DNA of 64,000 nt. Source: Saprospiraceae bacterium (GTDB taxonomy: Bacteria; Bacteroidota; Bacteroidia; Chitinophagales; Saprospiraceae). Made by a program: the position numbers and the translations under genes. Below the pieces are notes generated by a model that was given only the letters and a program-made list of their open reading frames with translations, was not told the origin of the DNA and ran no database searches. The DNA lies in the NCBI GenBank assembly GCA_016709995.1, contig JADJLQ010000002.1, positions 558,001-622,000 on the forward strand, read 5' to 3'. Shown in pieces: positions 51,501 to 58,990 of this stretch. Position 1 is the stretch's first letter. Each line of letters opens with the position of its first letter.

Positions 51501-51701
51501 AGAAGTCAGCGGACCCATCCGGAGGCTCTTGCGAATCTCACTTGGCTCATTGGTGTTAAGGTGGTTGGACAGTCCTGGTACCTTTTTTGCAGGCTGGAGT
51601 ACTGTCGAACCTGGAACCTGGTTTCCAAAATTGATGTTTTTAAAACCAGATTGGCCTAAACCCAACTGTGTAAGGGTAAGTAAAAAAATTACAAAACGCA
51701 T
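48552..51701 (-). CDS. Secreted M4 (thermolysin family) metalloprotease with T9SS sorting domain
   Basis: The 1049-residue protein has a signal peptide (about 1-16), FTP/PepSY-type propeptide (about 70-270) and an M4 catalytic domain (about 300-640). The zinc motif is His457-Glu458-Met-Ser-His461 (AGHEMSHGV) with Glu481 (GALNESFAD) as third ligand, and VHINSGINNWAFYKYA carries the conserved His of thermolysins. A beta-propeller-like region (about 645-950; DFIIFTDDAQSALYMADG, DGNRVAAIKD) follows. The last 80 or so residues (LSPNPVATDLITLQW to LKFIKQ) are a T9SS sorting domain. The ATG lies 2 bases after the stop of a small secreted protein gene, suggesting translational coupling. Confidence 0.93.
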   Translation of the reverse strand: MRFVIFLLTLTQLGLGQSGFKNINFGNQVPGSTVLQPAKKVPGLSNHLNTNEPSEIRKSLRMGPLTSIPALSNMDYLDQSSFWAQSDQKVSFNLRAANSSVFAFLHQFKDKMKVQDVTREFEYQSTETDDLGMQHIKVRQVYKGIPVYGGEIIIHGKNNIMNQVNGTVYATPTDLDIHATLPIAQVETLIKADLMTMGKDPDALLALDKPSSRKLFSSEEIIFYDKNKKAHLAYAVSIIVNGFEQWEYRVDAHTGEIIKKYKNLCTFLPIDQTSFLSQNNAASSPKSNHISNYKFDFDGKATSQAIDLQGRNLILNTYLDAGRYYLVDATRAMFKTIGADNEEPIGVIWTFDGHNRSPANPRTFNSNLINSTSNSGWISVAAASAHQNAGLAYEYYLNKHNRNSINGRGGNILSFINVAEDDGTSMDNAFWDGESMYYGNGKDAFTPLAKALDVAGHEMSHGVIQATANLDYESESGALNESFADIFGRLIDRDDWLIGEDVVKKSVFPTGALRSFIDPHNGGNQLNDNGYQPRIYLERYEGTKDNGGVHINSGINNWAFYKYATSINDLDKAEKVYYRTLTRYLTRSSRFIDCRKAVIQSATDLYGASSAEVVAAKAAYDAVGILDGASTPTQTDVVTNPGTDFIIFTDDAQSALYMADGTGKLISNPLSSKPPLSRASVTDDGSGIIFVGKDKKIHYIIIDWAQNKITETGVLQSDPIWRNAVISKDGNRVAAIKDIKENKIHVFDYTIGQSGEWRVFDLYNPTYSTGKITGAVDYADAMEFDHTSQEIMYDAQSTIRNSSGVDIVYWDISFLRVFDGERATWADGKIAKLFSQLPEKTSVGNATFSKNSPHIIAMDMLIEGATASQTTYLLLGGNTETGTLDTIFVNGQLCFPNFSTADDRVLFNANTNSNTKVLGQIKVDKSKISPVGFATALVQNAKLGVWFANGERTITTSAKDDLAKRFGARLSPNPVATDLITLQWKQPSSIKTNKIGVYDLMGKMVWSANKKFGAGDQSWSIPVDKLQAGMYVINLTLDGIGGSLKFIKQ

Positions 51702-51703
51702 AG

Positions 51704-52159
51704 TTAGATCTTTTTTTTATCAGTAGTAGTGACGATATGTTTTAAGAGAGAGTAATATAGCTTTAAGTTTCCAGGGACATCTTCTGCTCCACCCCATACA
51801 AGTTTTTGCCTGGATGCTTTGTCCGCATACTCAATAAACTGATAGGTGTTGGCGGGTTGATTAAGTTGCATGGCAGGTATGCCTAAAAAAGCATAATTGC
51901 TAAAGATTTGTTTGGTTTCTCCGGTCGGTAGTCTTTTGATGAAAGTGTATTCAGCGTCATTTAAGGATTGTTTTTTGTATAAATCTCCACTTTCAAGCAA
52001 TGCATAGGTAGTCTCTATCCCGGCAAATCCACCTCCCTGACCAAAATAAATGATGTCTTTTGGATAGTTGGCGATCTTTTTTTGTGATAATCCCGGCTGG
52101 TTGAAACTCATAATCAGGAGGAAAAATACAACCGATCTTATTAAACTTATTACTTTCAT
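51704..52159 (-). CDS. Small secreted protein coupled to the M4 protease, unknown
   Basis: The 151-residue protein has a signal peptide (about 1-25, ending PGLSQ) and a mature part of about 125 residues without known motifs: IIYFGQGGGFAGIETTYALLESGDLY suggests a beta-rich fold. There are no Cys residues in the mature part. Its stop (TAA) is 2 bases from the start of the M4 protease gene, so the two are co-expressed. A role as inhibitor or chaperone of the protease is the obvious hypothesis, but nothing in the sequence proves it. Confidence 0.7.
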   Translation of the reverse strand: MKVISLIRSVVFFLLIMSFNQPGLSQKKIANYPKDIIYFGQGGGFAGIETTYALLESGDLYKKQSLNDAEYTFIKRLPTGETKQIFSNYAFLGIPAMQLNQPANTYQFIEYADKASRQKLVWGGAEDVPGNLKLYYSLLKHIVTTTDKKKI

Positions 52160-52225
52160 TTATCAGTATGACGAAAATTTAAAGTATCGTCACTGTACGG
52201 AGTTATAAAATTAACTCCTAATGCA

Positions 52226-52256
52226 TTGCAATTCTACAAATTAATATGTACTTTTG
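52226..52256 (+). promoter_or_regulatory. Bacteroidota-type promoter of the Cys-rich secreted protein gene
   Basis: TTG (52226-52228), 20-base spacer and TACTTTTG (52249-52256): an exact match to the consensus. The -33 TTG coincides with the first possible in-frame start of the gene, so translation must begin downstream, at ATG 52289. Confidence 0.6.
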
Positions 52257-52288
52257 AAAATCTTCATTCACAAAAAAAATTGATAAGT

Positions 52289-52702
52289 ATGAAACAATTG
52301 TTTTTATTAGTCTGCATGATTGCTATGGTCAGCATCGGACAGAGTCAAAGTTGCCATTCCATGGCAGGTGCTTCCGGATGTTGTGCAAGCAAAGCTGCTG
52401 CTATGGTTGCTGCTCAGGATGCAGGTCTGTTAATCAAAAAAGATGTCGCTACAGGGGACATTAGTTATTTGAAAAAGTCGTGTTCTTATAGTGCGAATTC
52501 CTCGATGGTAGAGATGAGCTTTGATCCTGCTTCTGGCAATTTTGTCAATAAAGCACCTACGAGTTCTAATGAAATGTATGCAATGCCTGTATCCAGCAAC
52601 TCCACCTCAGAAGTGAAAAAAATGGATTGTAGCCAAATGAGCAAAGCAGAGTGTGCTGAGAAAATGGCGAAAGGTGAGTGTCATCCTAAATCAAAAACTT
52701 AA
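52289..52702 (+). CDS. Cys-rich small secreted protein, unknown
   Basis: From ATG 52289 there are 137 residues with a signal peptide (about 1-20, ending SIGQSQ). The mature protein has cysteines in two clusters, SCHSMAGASGCCASKA near the N-terminus and CSQMSKAECAEKMAKGECH near the C-terminus, plus one in the middle (KKSCSY), along with many Met and His residues. This Cys/Met/His pattern suggests metal (for example copper) binding, but I know no family for it. It may relate to the HMA protein at 21833. A terminator follows. Confidence 0.7.
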   Translation: MKQLFLLVCMIAMVSIGQSQSCHSMAGASGCCASKAAAMVAAQDAGLLIKKDVATGDISYLKKSCSYSANSSMVEMSFDPASGNFVNKAPTSSNEMYAMPVSSNSTSEVKKMDCSQMSKAECAEKMAKGECHPKSKT

Positions 52703-52737
52703 TACCGCTACATACTTACAAGTTAATTAACGCATAT

Positions 52738-52782
52738 ATAAGCCGCTATAAATCTATAGTTTGTAGCGGTTTATTTATTTTT
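52738..52782 (+). terminator. Rho-independent terminator after the Cys-rich protein gene
   Basis: An 11-bp stem (ATAAGCCGCTA with TAGCGGTTTAT, one G-U pair) followed by TTATTTTT. Confidence 0.65.
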
Positions 52783-52836
52783 ACTCTATATAATTATAAA
52801 CGTACCTGGATTAGAACCTTTATTGGATATTAAATC

Positions 52837-52844
52837 TATCTTTG
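52837..52844 (+). promoter_or_regulatory. -7 promoter element of the CBS/cysteine synthase gene
   Basis: TATCTTTG is an exact TAnnTTTG match, 43 bases before the ATG at 52888. A TTG at 52823-52825 is too close to serve as -33, so the upstream part is unclear. Confidence 0.4.
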
Positions 52845-52887
52845 CATCACCCCTCCAAACTCTATCACATTATACAAATTAAAGCAT

Positions 52888-53952
52888 ATGGCTTTTTCCT
52901 ATTTCAACTCTGTAGATGAAACCATAGGGAATACTCCAATCATCAAATTGCAGTCTATCTCTGCCCAGGTCAATTCAAATGTATACGCCAAATTTGAATC
53001 TTACAATCCGGGGCATTCGGCGAAGGATCGAATAGCTTTGTATATCATCAACAAAGCAGAGCGTGAAGGAAAGTTAAAACCTGGTGGTACCATCATAGAA
53101 TGTACCTCCGGCAATACAGGTAGATCACTGGCTATGATTGGGGGCCATCGTGGTTACAAATGTATTTTTACGGTACCGAATAAAATCAGTGAAGAAAAGA
53201 AAAGAATTCTGGTAGCACTTGGTGCCGAGGTACATGTATGTCCTGCTTCTGTCAAGCCAGAAGATCCAAGGTCTTATTATAGTCAAGCCCAATTTTTCGC
53301 GGACAGCATTCCCAATTCATATTTTGTCAATCAGTACTATAATATGGACAATGTCGATGCACATTACCATATCACCGGTCCTGAAGTGTGGGAGCAAACC
53401 AATGGTGAAATCACGCATTTCCTTGCTTGTTCTGGAAGTGGCGGCACTTTGAGCGGCACTTCAAAATACCTGAAAGAACGCAATCCCAATATTCGGATTA
53501 TAGGTGTAGATGCATATGGCTCGGTACTTAAAAAATATTTTGAAGAAGGTGTTTTTGACAAATCGATCATCAAACCATACGCACTCGAAGGGGTAGGTAA
53601 AAACATTATTCCATTGACTTTTATCACAGATCATCTCGACCAAATGGTCCAGGTAAAGGATCAGCTAGCGATCAAAAGAGCGATTAAGCTGACAGCTGAA
53701 GAAGGCCTCATGATCGGTCCCAGTGGCGGGGCAGCGATACAGGGTGTGTTTGAAATACGCAAAAATTTAAAACCAACTGACCAAATACTCATCTTGGTGC
53801 CAGATCACGGTAGCCTTTACCTGAGCAAACTATATGACGATGAATGGATGAATGAAAATGTCTATCACAAACCCAGGAAAAACAAGTATGGTATACCTTC
53901 TTATCATCGCATGAAGAAATTGCTCAATGGTATATATGAGAGCTATAAATAA
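52888..53952 (+). CDS. PLP-dependent cysteine synthase/cystathionine beta-synthase
   Basis: The 354-residue fold-type II PLP enzyme has the Lys that binds PLP in NPGHSAKDRIA (about residue 47), the substrate loop TSGNTGRSLAM, the phosphate-binding SGSGGTLSGT and MIGPSGGAA near the end. The sequence is closer to cystathionine beta-synthase (about 350-residue catalytic core without regulatory CBS domains) than to CysK, but cysteine synthase activity is also possible. It makes cystathionine from serine and homocysteine, or cysteine from O-acetylserine. A stem-loop (53970-53999) without a T run follows. It has its own promoter. Confidence 0.88.
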   Translation: MAFSYFNSVDETIGNTPIIKLQSISAQVNSNVYAKFESYNPGHSAKDRIALYIINKAEREGKLKPGGTIIECTSGNTGRSLAMIGGHRGYKCIFTVPNKISEEKKRILVALGAEVHVCPASVKPEDPRSYYSQAQFFADSIPNSYFVNQYYNMDNVDAHYHITGPEVWEQTNGEITHFLACSGSGGTLSGTSKYLKERNPNIRIIGVDAYGSVLKKYFEEGVFDKSIIKPYALEGVGKNIIPLTFITDHLDQMVQVKDQLAIKRAIKLTAEEGLMIGPSGGAAIQGVFEIRKNLKPTDQILILVPDHGSLYLSKLYDDEWMNENVYHKPRKNKYGIPSYHRMKKLLNGIYESYK

Positions 53953-54151
53953 AGCTTGCCTTTAAGGAAAAGGTGCAGGATCATTCAATCATGCACCTTC
54001 TGAAACTAGAATTTGTCTGAAAATATAATGGAGTGTGTACAATAGGTCAAATTGTCCTGATATTTTAGCTTAGTCATATTTTGTAATCAAAGATGGTGCT
54101 TGTCTATGAGGTATTTCTGCCAAAATAATGATACCATACAGACATATTATC

Positions 54152-54517
54152 TTATACAGTTGAAGTTAAAAGAGAAGGTTTTATGCCAAACCGTTTTTCG
54201 AATATATCAGAGAAATATCTTGCATCGTGGTAACCCACAGCAAAGGTGACTTCCTTGACGCTCATTTTATGACCATTTTCGAGCAAATCCTTTCCTTTGA
54301 GTAATCTTAATTCCTGAAGAGATTGGTTAGGCGTAAGTGGAGATATCTCTTTGAATCGTCGGTAGAACTGTCTTTCGCTCAAGTTCATTTTTTTAGCCAC
54401 AAAACTGATCCTTAGCCTTCTGTCCTTAAGATGATGGATATAGATTTGATATACCTCCTCTAACCATGCTTTATCATGTGGAGAAATTGTAATTGATGAA
54501 TTGTTTTTTGTAACCAT
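54152..54517 (-). CDS. AraC-type DNA-binding domain protein
   Basis: The 121-residue protein is little more than the two helix-turn-helix motifs of AraC regulators (HTH_18): SFVAKKMNLSERQFYRRFKEI, then VKEVTFAVGYHDARYFSDIFEKRFGIKPS. No ligand-binding or receiver domain is present, so what it senses is not evident. Similar short proteins are often partners of sensor proteins or derived from the C-terminal end of hybrid two-component regulators. A related gene lies 183 bases upstream (54701-55048). A direct repeat at 54593-54621 in front of it could be its binding site. Confidence 0.85.
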   Translation of the reverse strand: MVTKNNSSITISPHDKAWLEEVYQIYIHHLKDRRLRISFVAKKMNLSERQFYRRFKEISPLTPNQSLQELRLLKGKDLLENGHKMSVKEVTFAVGYHDARYFSDIFEKRFGIKPSLLTSTV

Positions 54518-54592
54518 AGGCAGCTTGCTGAAAATCGCTTTTGAACTTAAAATCCTATATGATCAAAAATCCAAAAGGTAACTGATGTAATT

Positions 54593-54621
54593 CTGCCATT
54601 CTAGTGCTGCTAAACTGCCAT
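54593..54621. promoter_or_regulatory. Direct repeat, candidate AraC-family binding site
   Basis: CTGCCAT occurs at 54593-54599 and 54615-54621, 22 bases apart (two helical turns), about 75-105 bases in front of the 54152-54517 gene. Spacing of this sort suits the two DNA-binding helices of AraC-type regulators. Confidence 0.3.
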
Positions 54622-54700
54622 ATCTGCTATTTTTTTGGTTTCTTCTATATTAGCAGGAGGTATTTACTTAATAATCGGATAAAATAGTACCAGCTGGCTA

Positions 54701-55048
54701 TTAAATAAGTTTGGATATTTTGGAAGGCCTTATCCCAAATCGTTTCATAAATAAATTTGAAAAATATCTCGAGTTATTGAACCCAATAGCATAGCCGACT
54801 TCTTTGACTGTGATCGCCTTGCTTTGTAACAGCATGTTTTTGGCCTTTTGTAACCGCATCTCCTGAAGAAATCGATTGGGGGTCAGATCAGTATATTGTT
54901 TAACCTTTCGATGAAACTGTCTTTCACTGATTGAAAAATGATCGGCGATTAACTTTACTTTTAGATTGCCTTTGGACAAGCATTGTTGATAATGGTGCTC
55001 GACCTTTGAAATCCAACTGTCATCAAACGAGGTTTCAGCTTTAAACAT
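54701..55048 (-). CDS. AraC-type DNA-binding domain protein
   Basis: A 115-residue paralogue of the neighbouring regulator, again with the AraC HTH pair only: KLIADHFSISERQFHRKVKQY, followed by VKEVGYAIGFNNSRYFSNLFMKRFGIRPS. Conserved shared positions (SERQF, LTPN, LQE.RL, RYFS, KRFGI.PS) show that the two come from a duplication. No sensor domain. It lies downstream of the cytochrome gene on the same strand but is separated from it by a terminator. Confidence 0.85.
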   Translation of the reverse strand: MFKAETSFDDSWISKVEHHYQQCLSKGNLKVKLIADHFSISERQFHRKVKQYTDLTPNRFLQEMRLQKAKNMLLQSKAITVKEVGYAIGFNNSRYFSNLFMKRFGIRPSKISKLI

Positions 55049-55161
55049 CTGTTTTCATTTTATTGATATTACATAAATGATTGGAAGCCATTTAATACAG
55101 GCTTCAGAATAGAAGTGTAATGAATCAATAAAATGTCAGCTTTGTAGCACCAGATTTAAAT

Positions 55162-55196
55162 AAAAAAAACCCGGTGGATTGAAAATCACCGGGTTT
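55162..55196 (-). terminator. Rho-independent terminator after the diheme cytochrome gene
   Basis: On the minus strand a perfect 10-bp stem AAACCCGGTG / CACCGGGTTT with a 10-base loop, followed by a T run; it ends the gene at 55227-55628. Confidence 0.85.
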
Positions 55197-55226
55197 CGCC
55201 TTCTTATTGTGAGAAATTTTATACTA

Positions 55227-55628
55227 CTACATACTTGGAACTTTTTCTCCACGATGACAAGACATACAAGTCAATTTATGTTCTGATTTGAATTTTTTAG
55301 TGATATATTTTTTATTGATACCGTTAGTCATCTTGACCATTTCACGAGTCATATCCTTTTCTGGCTTAGCATCAGATACAAAATCCCATTGGCTGAAGGG
55401 CGCACCTTCTTTGGATACATGACAAAAATTACATTTTACTCCCAATGCTTTTGTCCACGATTGCATAACGGCTTTCAAGTCATCTCCTTTGACATCCTTG
55501 AGTACCTTCATATTTTGAGGACTGGTAGGCCAAGTCCAACTATCTTTGGGTTGGAAGGCAAATTCACAAAAGAAAGGAATAGCAACGATGATTGCAAAAA
55601 TTCCAAGTTTGCTGGTCAATGATTTCAT
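55227..55628 (-). CDS. Exported diheme c-type cytochrome
   Basis: The 133-residue protein has a signal or anchor (about 1-25) and two heme motifs, Cys66-His70 (CNFCH) and Cys121-His125 (CMSCH). Helical segments NMKVLKDVKGDDLKAVMQSWTKALG and TREMVKMTNGINKKY precede each. This arrangement matches the small Bacteroidota proteins related to half of the photosynthetic reaction-centre tetraheme cytochrome subunit (CytoC_RC type). It should carry electrons in the periplasm. It could be the soluble partner for cytochrome modules elsewhere in this window, but that is inference. A strong terminator follows. Confidence 0.85.
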   Translation of the reverse strand: MKSLTSKLGIFAIIVAIPFFCEFAFQPKDSWTWPTSPQNMKVLKDVKGDDLKAVMQSWTKALGVKCNFCHVSKEGAPFSQWDFVSDAKPEKDMTREMVKMTNGINKKYITKKFKSEHKLTCMSCHRGEKVPSM

Positions 55629-55705
55629 ATAATTTTTAGAATTAGAGCATTAATGTATGACAATATTTTTTATCAGCAAAATGTTTGATACTAAAAGTGA
55701 ATATA

Positions 55706-56596
55706 TTAGTCTATAGACATTAGTTGATTCAATGCCGGGCCAAGATCAAAATCCGGGGTGGCACCAGATCTGGCGGCTACCGAAGCTCCCATAGCACAAG
55801 CATATCGAAGGCATTCCTCAGGGGAAAGACCTGACAAGGCCTTGGCCAAAAACATCGCCAAAAAAGAATCACCGCTCCCTATTGTATCAACCACCTCTAC
55901 TTTGTATCCCGGATGAGAATAGGATGAGTCCCGATCATAATAAGCTGCACCCTGATCCCCTCTGGTCACCAGGATCATGTCTACCTCCGGGAAAGTGTTC
56001 AATAACAAATTTGCCTGATCAGATTCGTTGTTTGTCACCAGGCCAAACCAGGATGTGATGAGCGTTAACTCCTCATGATTGATTTTGATCCAGTCAGTAT
56101 TAGAAAACAAATGATGCACGAGTTCCTGGTTGTAAAAAGGTGTCCGTAAATTGATATCACAGATCTTTAAGGAAGCCACGGTCCACAATCGCTGCAAGGA
56201 GCGGCGATTGATCTCAGACCTGCAAGCCAATGATCCGAATACGAGGATAGGGGCTAATGGGGTAAGGTTGGATAAAAGTTCTTCTTTGATTTTAATAAAA
56301 TCCCAGGCTGCCGGAGCTTGTATATTGTAGCTGGCTTCTTGTTTTTCATTCAGTTGGACAAGGACCTGACCTGTAGGTTGGTCATTCCATTGTATCAGAT
56401 CGGTAGGTATCAGTTTACTTCGTAGAAAGTCTGCCAATTCATAGCCAAGATCATCTTTGCCTAAGGCTGTTAAAGGTGATGCATTCAATCCAAGTCGGTG
56501 CAAGTGGAAGGCTACATTCATGGGAGCTCCGCCGGGCATTTTGCCTTGGGGTAACATATCCCAGAGTATTTCGCCAAAACAGATTATTTTTTGCAT
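55706..56596 (-). CDS. PfkB family sugar kinase, fructokinase-like
   Basis: The 296-residue cytoplasmic kinase shows the opening CFGEILWDMLP with GGAPMNVAFHLHRLG (substrate-binding GG motif) and the ATP-binding signature DTIGSGDSFLAMF at 237-249 with catalytic base Asp243. It phosphorylates a sugar, most likely fructose. It is the last gene of the minus-strand cluster with DeoC, a sugar isomerase and a TMEM175-like channel. The kinase is 74 bases from the channel gene. Regulation is not evident. Confidence 0.88.
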   Translation of the reverse strand: MQKIICFGEILWDMLPQGKMPGGAPMNVAFHLHRLGLNASPLTALGKDDLGYELADFLRSKLIPTDLIQWNDQPTGQVLVQLNEKQEASYNIQAPAAWDFIKIKEELLSNLTPLAPILVFGSLACRSEINRRSLQRLWTVASLKICDINLRTPFYNQELVHHLFSNTDWIKINHEELTLITSWFGLVTNNESDQANLLLNTFPEVDMILVTRGDQGAAYYDRDSSYSHPGYKVEVVDTIGSGDSFLAMFLAKALSGLSPEECLRYACAMGASVAARSGATPDFDLGPALNQLMSID

Positions 56597-56670
56597 AGGA
56601 GGCCAAAATAGAAAGATTAAATAAAAAAATATAATAGAACAGAGGAGTTCAACCTCTTTCTTCTATTACG

Positions 56671-57255
56671 CTATATATCCCTGCTCAAAGCGGCTTCTAT
56701 GTCCTTGTCCGGAATAAACCATATTCCAGCGACCAAGATAAATAACACAGCACTGACTATGGGATAATAAAAAGCGAAGATAAGTGCTAGTAAATAAGCT
56801 ATGTTAGAAAGAAGTCCTTTATGTGTTTGATGCCGGAGCAGCTCCATCATATCAGGATAGTCTCTGTGCGATTTTTTTATGCTCAGGAGCAACAAAAAAT
56901 AAGCTAAACCACAACAATTGCATGAAACGGCATAAAGAATGACTGGTTCTTTAGCAAAATTGCTTTCGCCCATCCAGGCCGTGACGAAAGGTACTAATGA
57001 CAACCAAAAAAGCAAATTAAGATTGGCCCAAAGGACTCGGCCATGTACTTTTTTGATGGAATGCAATAAATGATGATGATTAACCCAATAGATGCCCAAG
57101 CCGATAAAGCTCAGTACATAACTTAAGAACACTGGAGTAAGTTTGCTCAATGCTTGCCAACTGGTATCATGGGGAACTTTCATCTCCAGGACCATAATGG
57201 TGATGATAATGGCTATGACGCCATCACTAAAAGCTTCTAGTCGGGATTTGGTCAT
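56671..57255 (-). CDS. TMEM175-like (DUF1211) membrane protein, putative potassium channel
   Basis: From the ATG at 57255 the protein has 194 residues with the family signature RLEAFSDGVIAIIITIMVLEMKVP, where FSDG (9-12) opens the first helix, then about five further hydrophobic helices (near 41-58, 75-93, 103-122, 142-156 and 157-175). Bacterial members form potassium-conducting tetramers. The start is 1 base after the stop of the upstream sugar isomerase gene, so it is translated from that operon. Its reason for being there is unclear. Confidence 0.88.
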   Translation of the reverse strand: MTKSRLEAFSDGVIAIIITIMVLEMKVPHDTSWQALSKLTPVFLSYVLSFIGLGIYWVNHHHLLHSIKKVHGRVLWANLNLLFWLSLVPFVTAWMGESNFAKEPVILYAVSCNCCGLAYFLLLLSIKKSHRDYPDMMELLRHQTHKGLLSNIAYLLALIFAFYYPIVSAVLFILVAGIWFIPDKDIEAALSRDI

Positions 57256-57256
57256 A

Positions 57257-58180
57257 TTAAGAAGATAAAAACTGAGACACAAAATTTCGGGCAGTTAGTA
57301 TGGATGCATAAATATCCTCCCGCGAACCTTCATAAGCCTTGTCTTCAACTTCAATACATACTGGTCCTCTATACCGTACACTGTTCAGGGCAGAAAAAAA
57401 ATCCCTCCATCTTACATCACCCAGACCCGGAAGCTTAGGACTGTGATACTCTAAGGGGTAAGCCATGATGCCTACCTTATTCAGTTTTTCAGGATATACT
57501 TTAGCATCCTTGAGATGGATATGATGCAGTCTGTCAGCATAATGGTAGATCGGGGCCACCTCGTCCATGCGTTGCCAGATGAGATGAGATGGATCATAGT
57601 TGAGACCAAAGTACTTTGATGGCAAGATATCAAATAGTCTGTCCCAGATGGCAGGTGTAGTGGCTAGATTTTTACCACCCGGCCATTCATCCCGAGTGAA
57701 TAACATCGGGCAATTTTCTATACCAATTTTAATGTGCAGCTCTTCTGCCAGTGCAATGATCGAGGGCCACACCTCTTTAAATCTTGATATATTATAATCT
57801 ACATCCCTGGCGGGGTCCCTGCCTACAAAAGTATTCATCACCGGGATATTCAAACTTTTACACGCTTTGATCACCTTTTTGATATGATCTATGTAATATT
57901 TTGATTGTTCAGCATCATCATCTAATGGGTTGGGATAATACCCCAGCGCAGAGATCCCTACTTTATATTTTAGTTGAAGTTGAATGATGTGCTCTATCGT
58001 GTGCATATCTAATTGGTCTACATCTATATGGCAAACGCCTGCATATCGTCGGGCATCTTTGTTAGAGGCAGGCCAGCACATAATCTCAACACATGAAAAA
58101 CCATGGGTAGAAGCAAAGACAAATACCTCCTCTAAAGTATGATCGCCAAGTATAGCGGATACAAATCCAAGTGAAAACAT
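57257..58180 (-). CDS. Sugar phosphate isomerase/epimerase, xylose isomerase-like TIM barrel
   Basis: The 307-residue protein has probable metal-ligand segments IGIENCPML (Glu), FGLNYDPSHLIWQ (Asp, His), HHIHLKDAK and VCIEVEDKAY (Glu). It has no export signal, unlike the relative in module B (40569). It lies between DeoC (17 bases) and the channel gene, so is part of the sugar-catabolic operon. Likely activity is the isomerisation or epimerisation of a keto sugar or inositol derivative; the substrate is unknown. Confidence 0.85.
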   Translation of the reverse strand: MFSLGFVSAILGDHTLEEVFVFASTHGFSCVEIMCWPASNKDARRYAGVCHIDVDQLDMHTIEHIIQLQLKYKVGISALGYYPNPLDDDAEQSKYYIDHIKKVIKACKSLNIPVMNTFVGRDPARDVDYNISRFKEVWPSIIALAEELHIKIGIENCPMLFTRDEWPGGKNLATTPAIWDRLFDILPSKYFGLNYDPSHLIWQRMDEVAPIYHYADRLHHIHLKDAKVYPEKLNKVGIMAYPLEYHSPKLPGLGDVRWRDFFSALNSVRYRGPVCIEVEDKAYEGSREDIYASILTARNFVSQFLSS

Positions 58181-58197
58181 GCTTTGATTTTTTAATA

Positions 58198-58956
58198 TTA
58201 ATATCCTTTGACCTCTTTGATGATGGCATCAGATGGATTCAAACCAAGTCTTTTTTTGGCATCTTCCAGCATAGCCACACTAGCAGTAGCCCCGATTCGT
58301 GTGACCCCATGCGATCTGAAGAGCAACAGATCATCTAAAGTGCGGATGCCACCGGCAGCTTTTATTTGGATATCATGATTACAATATTTACGCATGAGAT
58401 CGACATCCGGGATAGTCGCCCCCTGATAGGTATATCCGCCTTGAGGGGACTTGACATATCCATAGCCAGTGCTGGTCTTTACAAAAGCTACGCCTACTTT
58501 ATTACAAATAGTACAAAGCTTGATTTTTAACTTGGTGTCAGGCAAAAAATCATTTTCAAATATCACTTTCAGGATAGCCCCGTTTTTTACACATATTTTA
58601 TTGACTGCAGTGATATCTTTTTTGATATATGCCCAATCTTTGGACAATACTTTTCCGGCATGGATCACCATATCAATCTCTGTGGCGCCTTCAAGAATAG
58701 CGAGCTTTGTCTCAGCTACTTTTATTTTAGTAGTATTATTTCCATGTGGGAATCCAATAACTGAACATACCTTAGTTTTAGAATGCCTGACAAGATGATG
58801 AGCTTGTTTGACAAACATCGGTTTCACACATACGGTAGCCATGCCATAAGCCACCGCTTGGTGACAGCCTTCAGTCATTTCATCGTCCGTCATGGTCGGG
58901 TGCAGCAATGAGTGATCGATCATGCCTGCGATTTCTTTTAGCGTCCAATCTATCAT
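58198..58956 (-). CDS. deoC: Deoxyribose-phosphate aldolase
   Basis: The 252-residue enzyme cleaves 2-deoxyribose 5-phosphate to glyceraldehyde 3-phosphate and acetaldehyde. Active-site residues are visible: Schiff-base Lys160 (FVKTSTGYG), Lys199 (IKAAGGIRT) and Asp95 (ATEIDMVI). Length is standard. It is the first gene of a minus-strand operon with the sugar isomerase (17-base gap), TMEM175-like channel and PfkB kinase, which suggests breakdown of an unusual sugar or deoxynucleosides. No clear promoter match is seen upstream. Confidence 0.93.
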   Translation of the reverse strand: MIDWTLKEIAGMIDHSLLHPTMTDDEMTEGCHQAVAYGMATVCVKPMFVKQAHHLVRHSKTKVCSVIGFPHGNNTTKIKVAETKLAILEGATEIDMVIHAGKVLSKDWAYIKKDITAVNKICVKNGAILKVIFENDFLPDTKLKIKLCTICNKVGVAFVKTSTGYGYVKSPQGGYTYQGATIPDVDLMRKYCNHDIQIKAAGGIRTLDDLLLFRSHGVTRIGATASVAMLEDAKKRLGLNPSDAIIKEVKGY

Positions 58957-58990
58957 AATTCAAATGATTATATCTGTGAAAATAATTAAT

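Noticed and set aside
53970..53999. Stem-loop after the CBS/cysteine synthase gene
   Set aside because: The 12-bp stem has one mismatch and is not followed by a T run, so I do not call it a terminator, although it may protect the mRNA end.
57257..58180. Module B isomerase (40569) and this isomerase as a recent duplication
   Set aside because: Both are xylose isomerase-like barrels, but the sequences share little beyond the family pattern and only one has an export signal.
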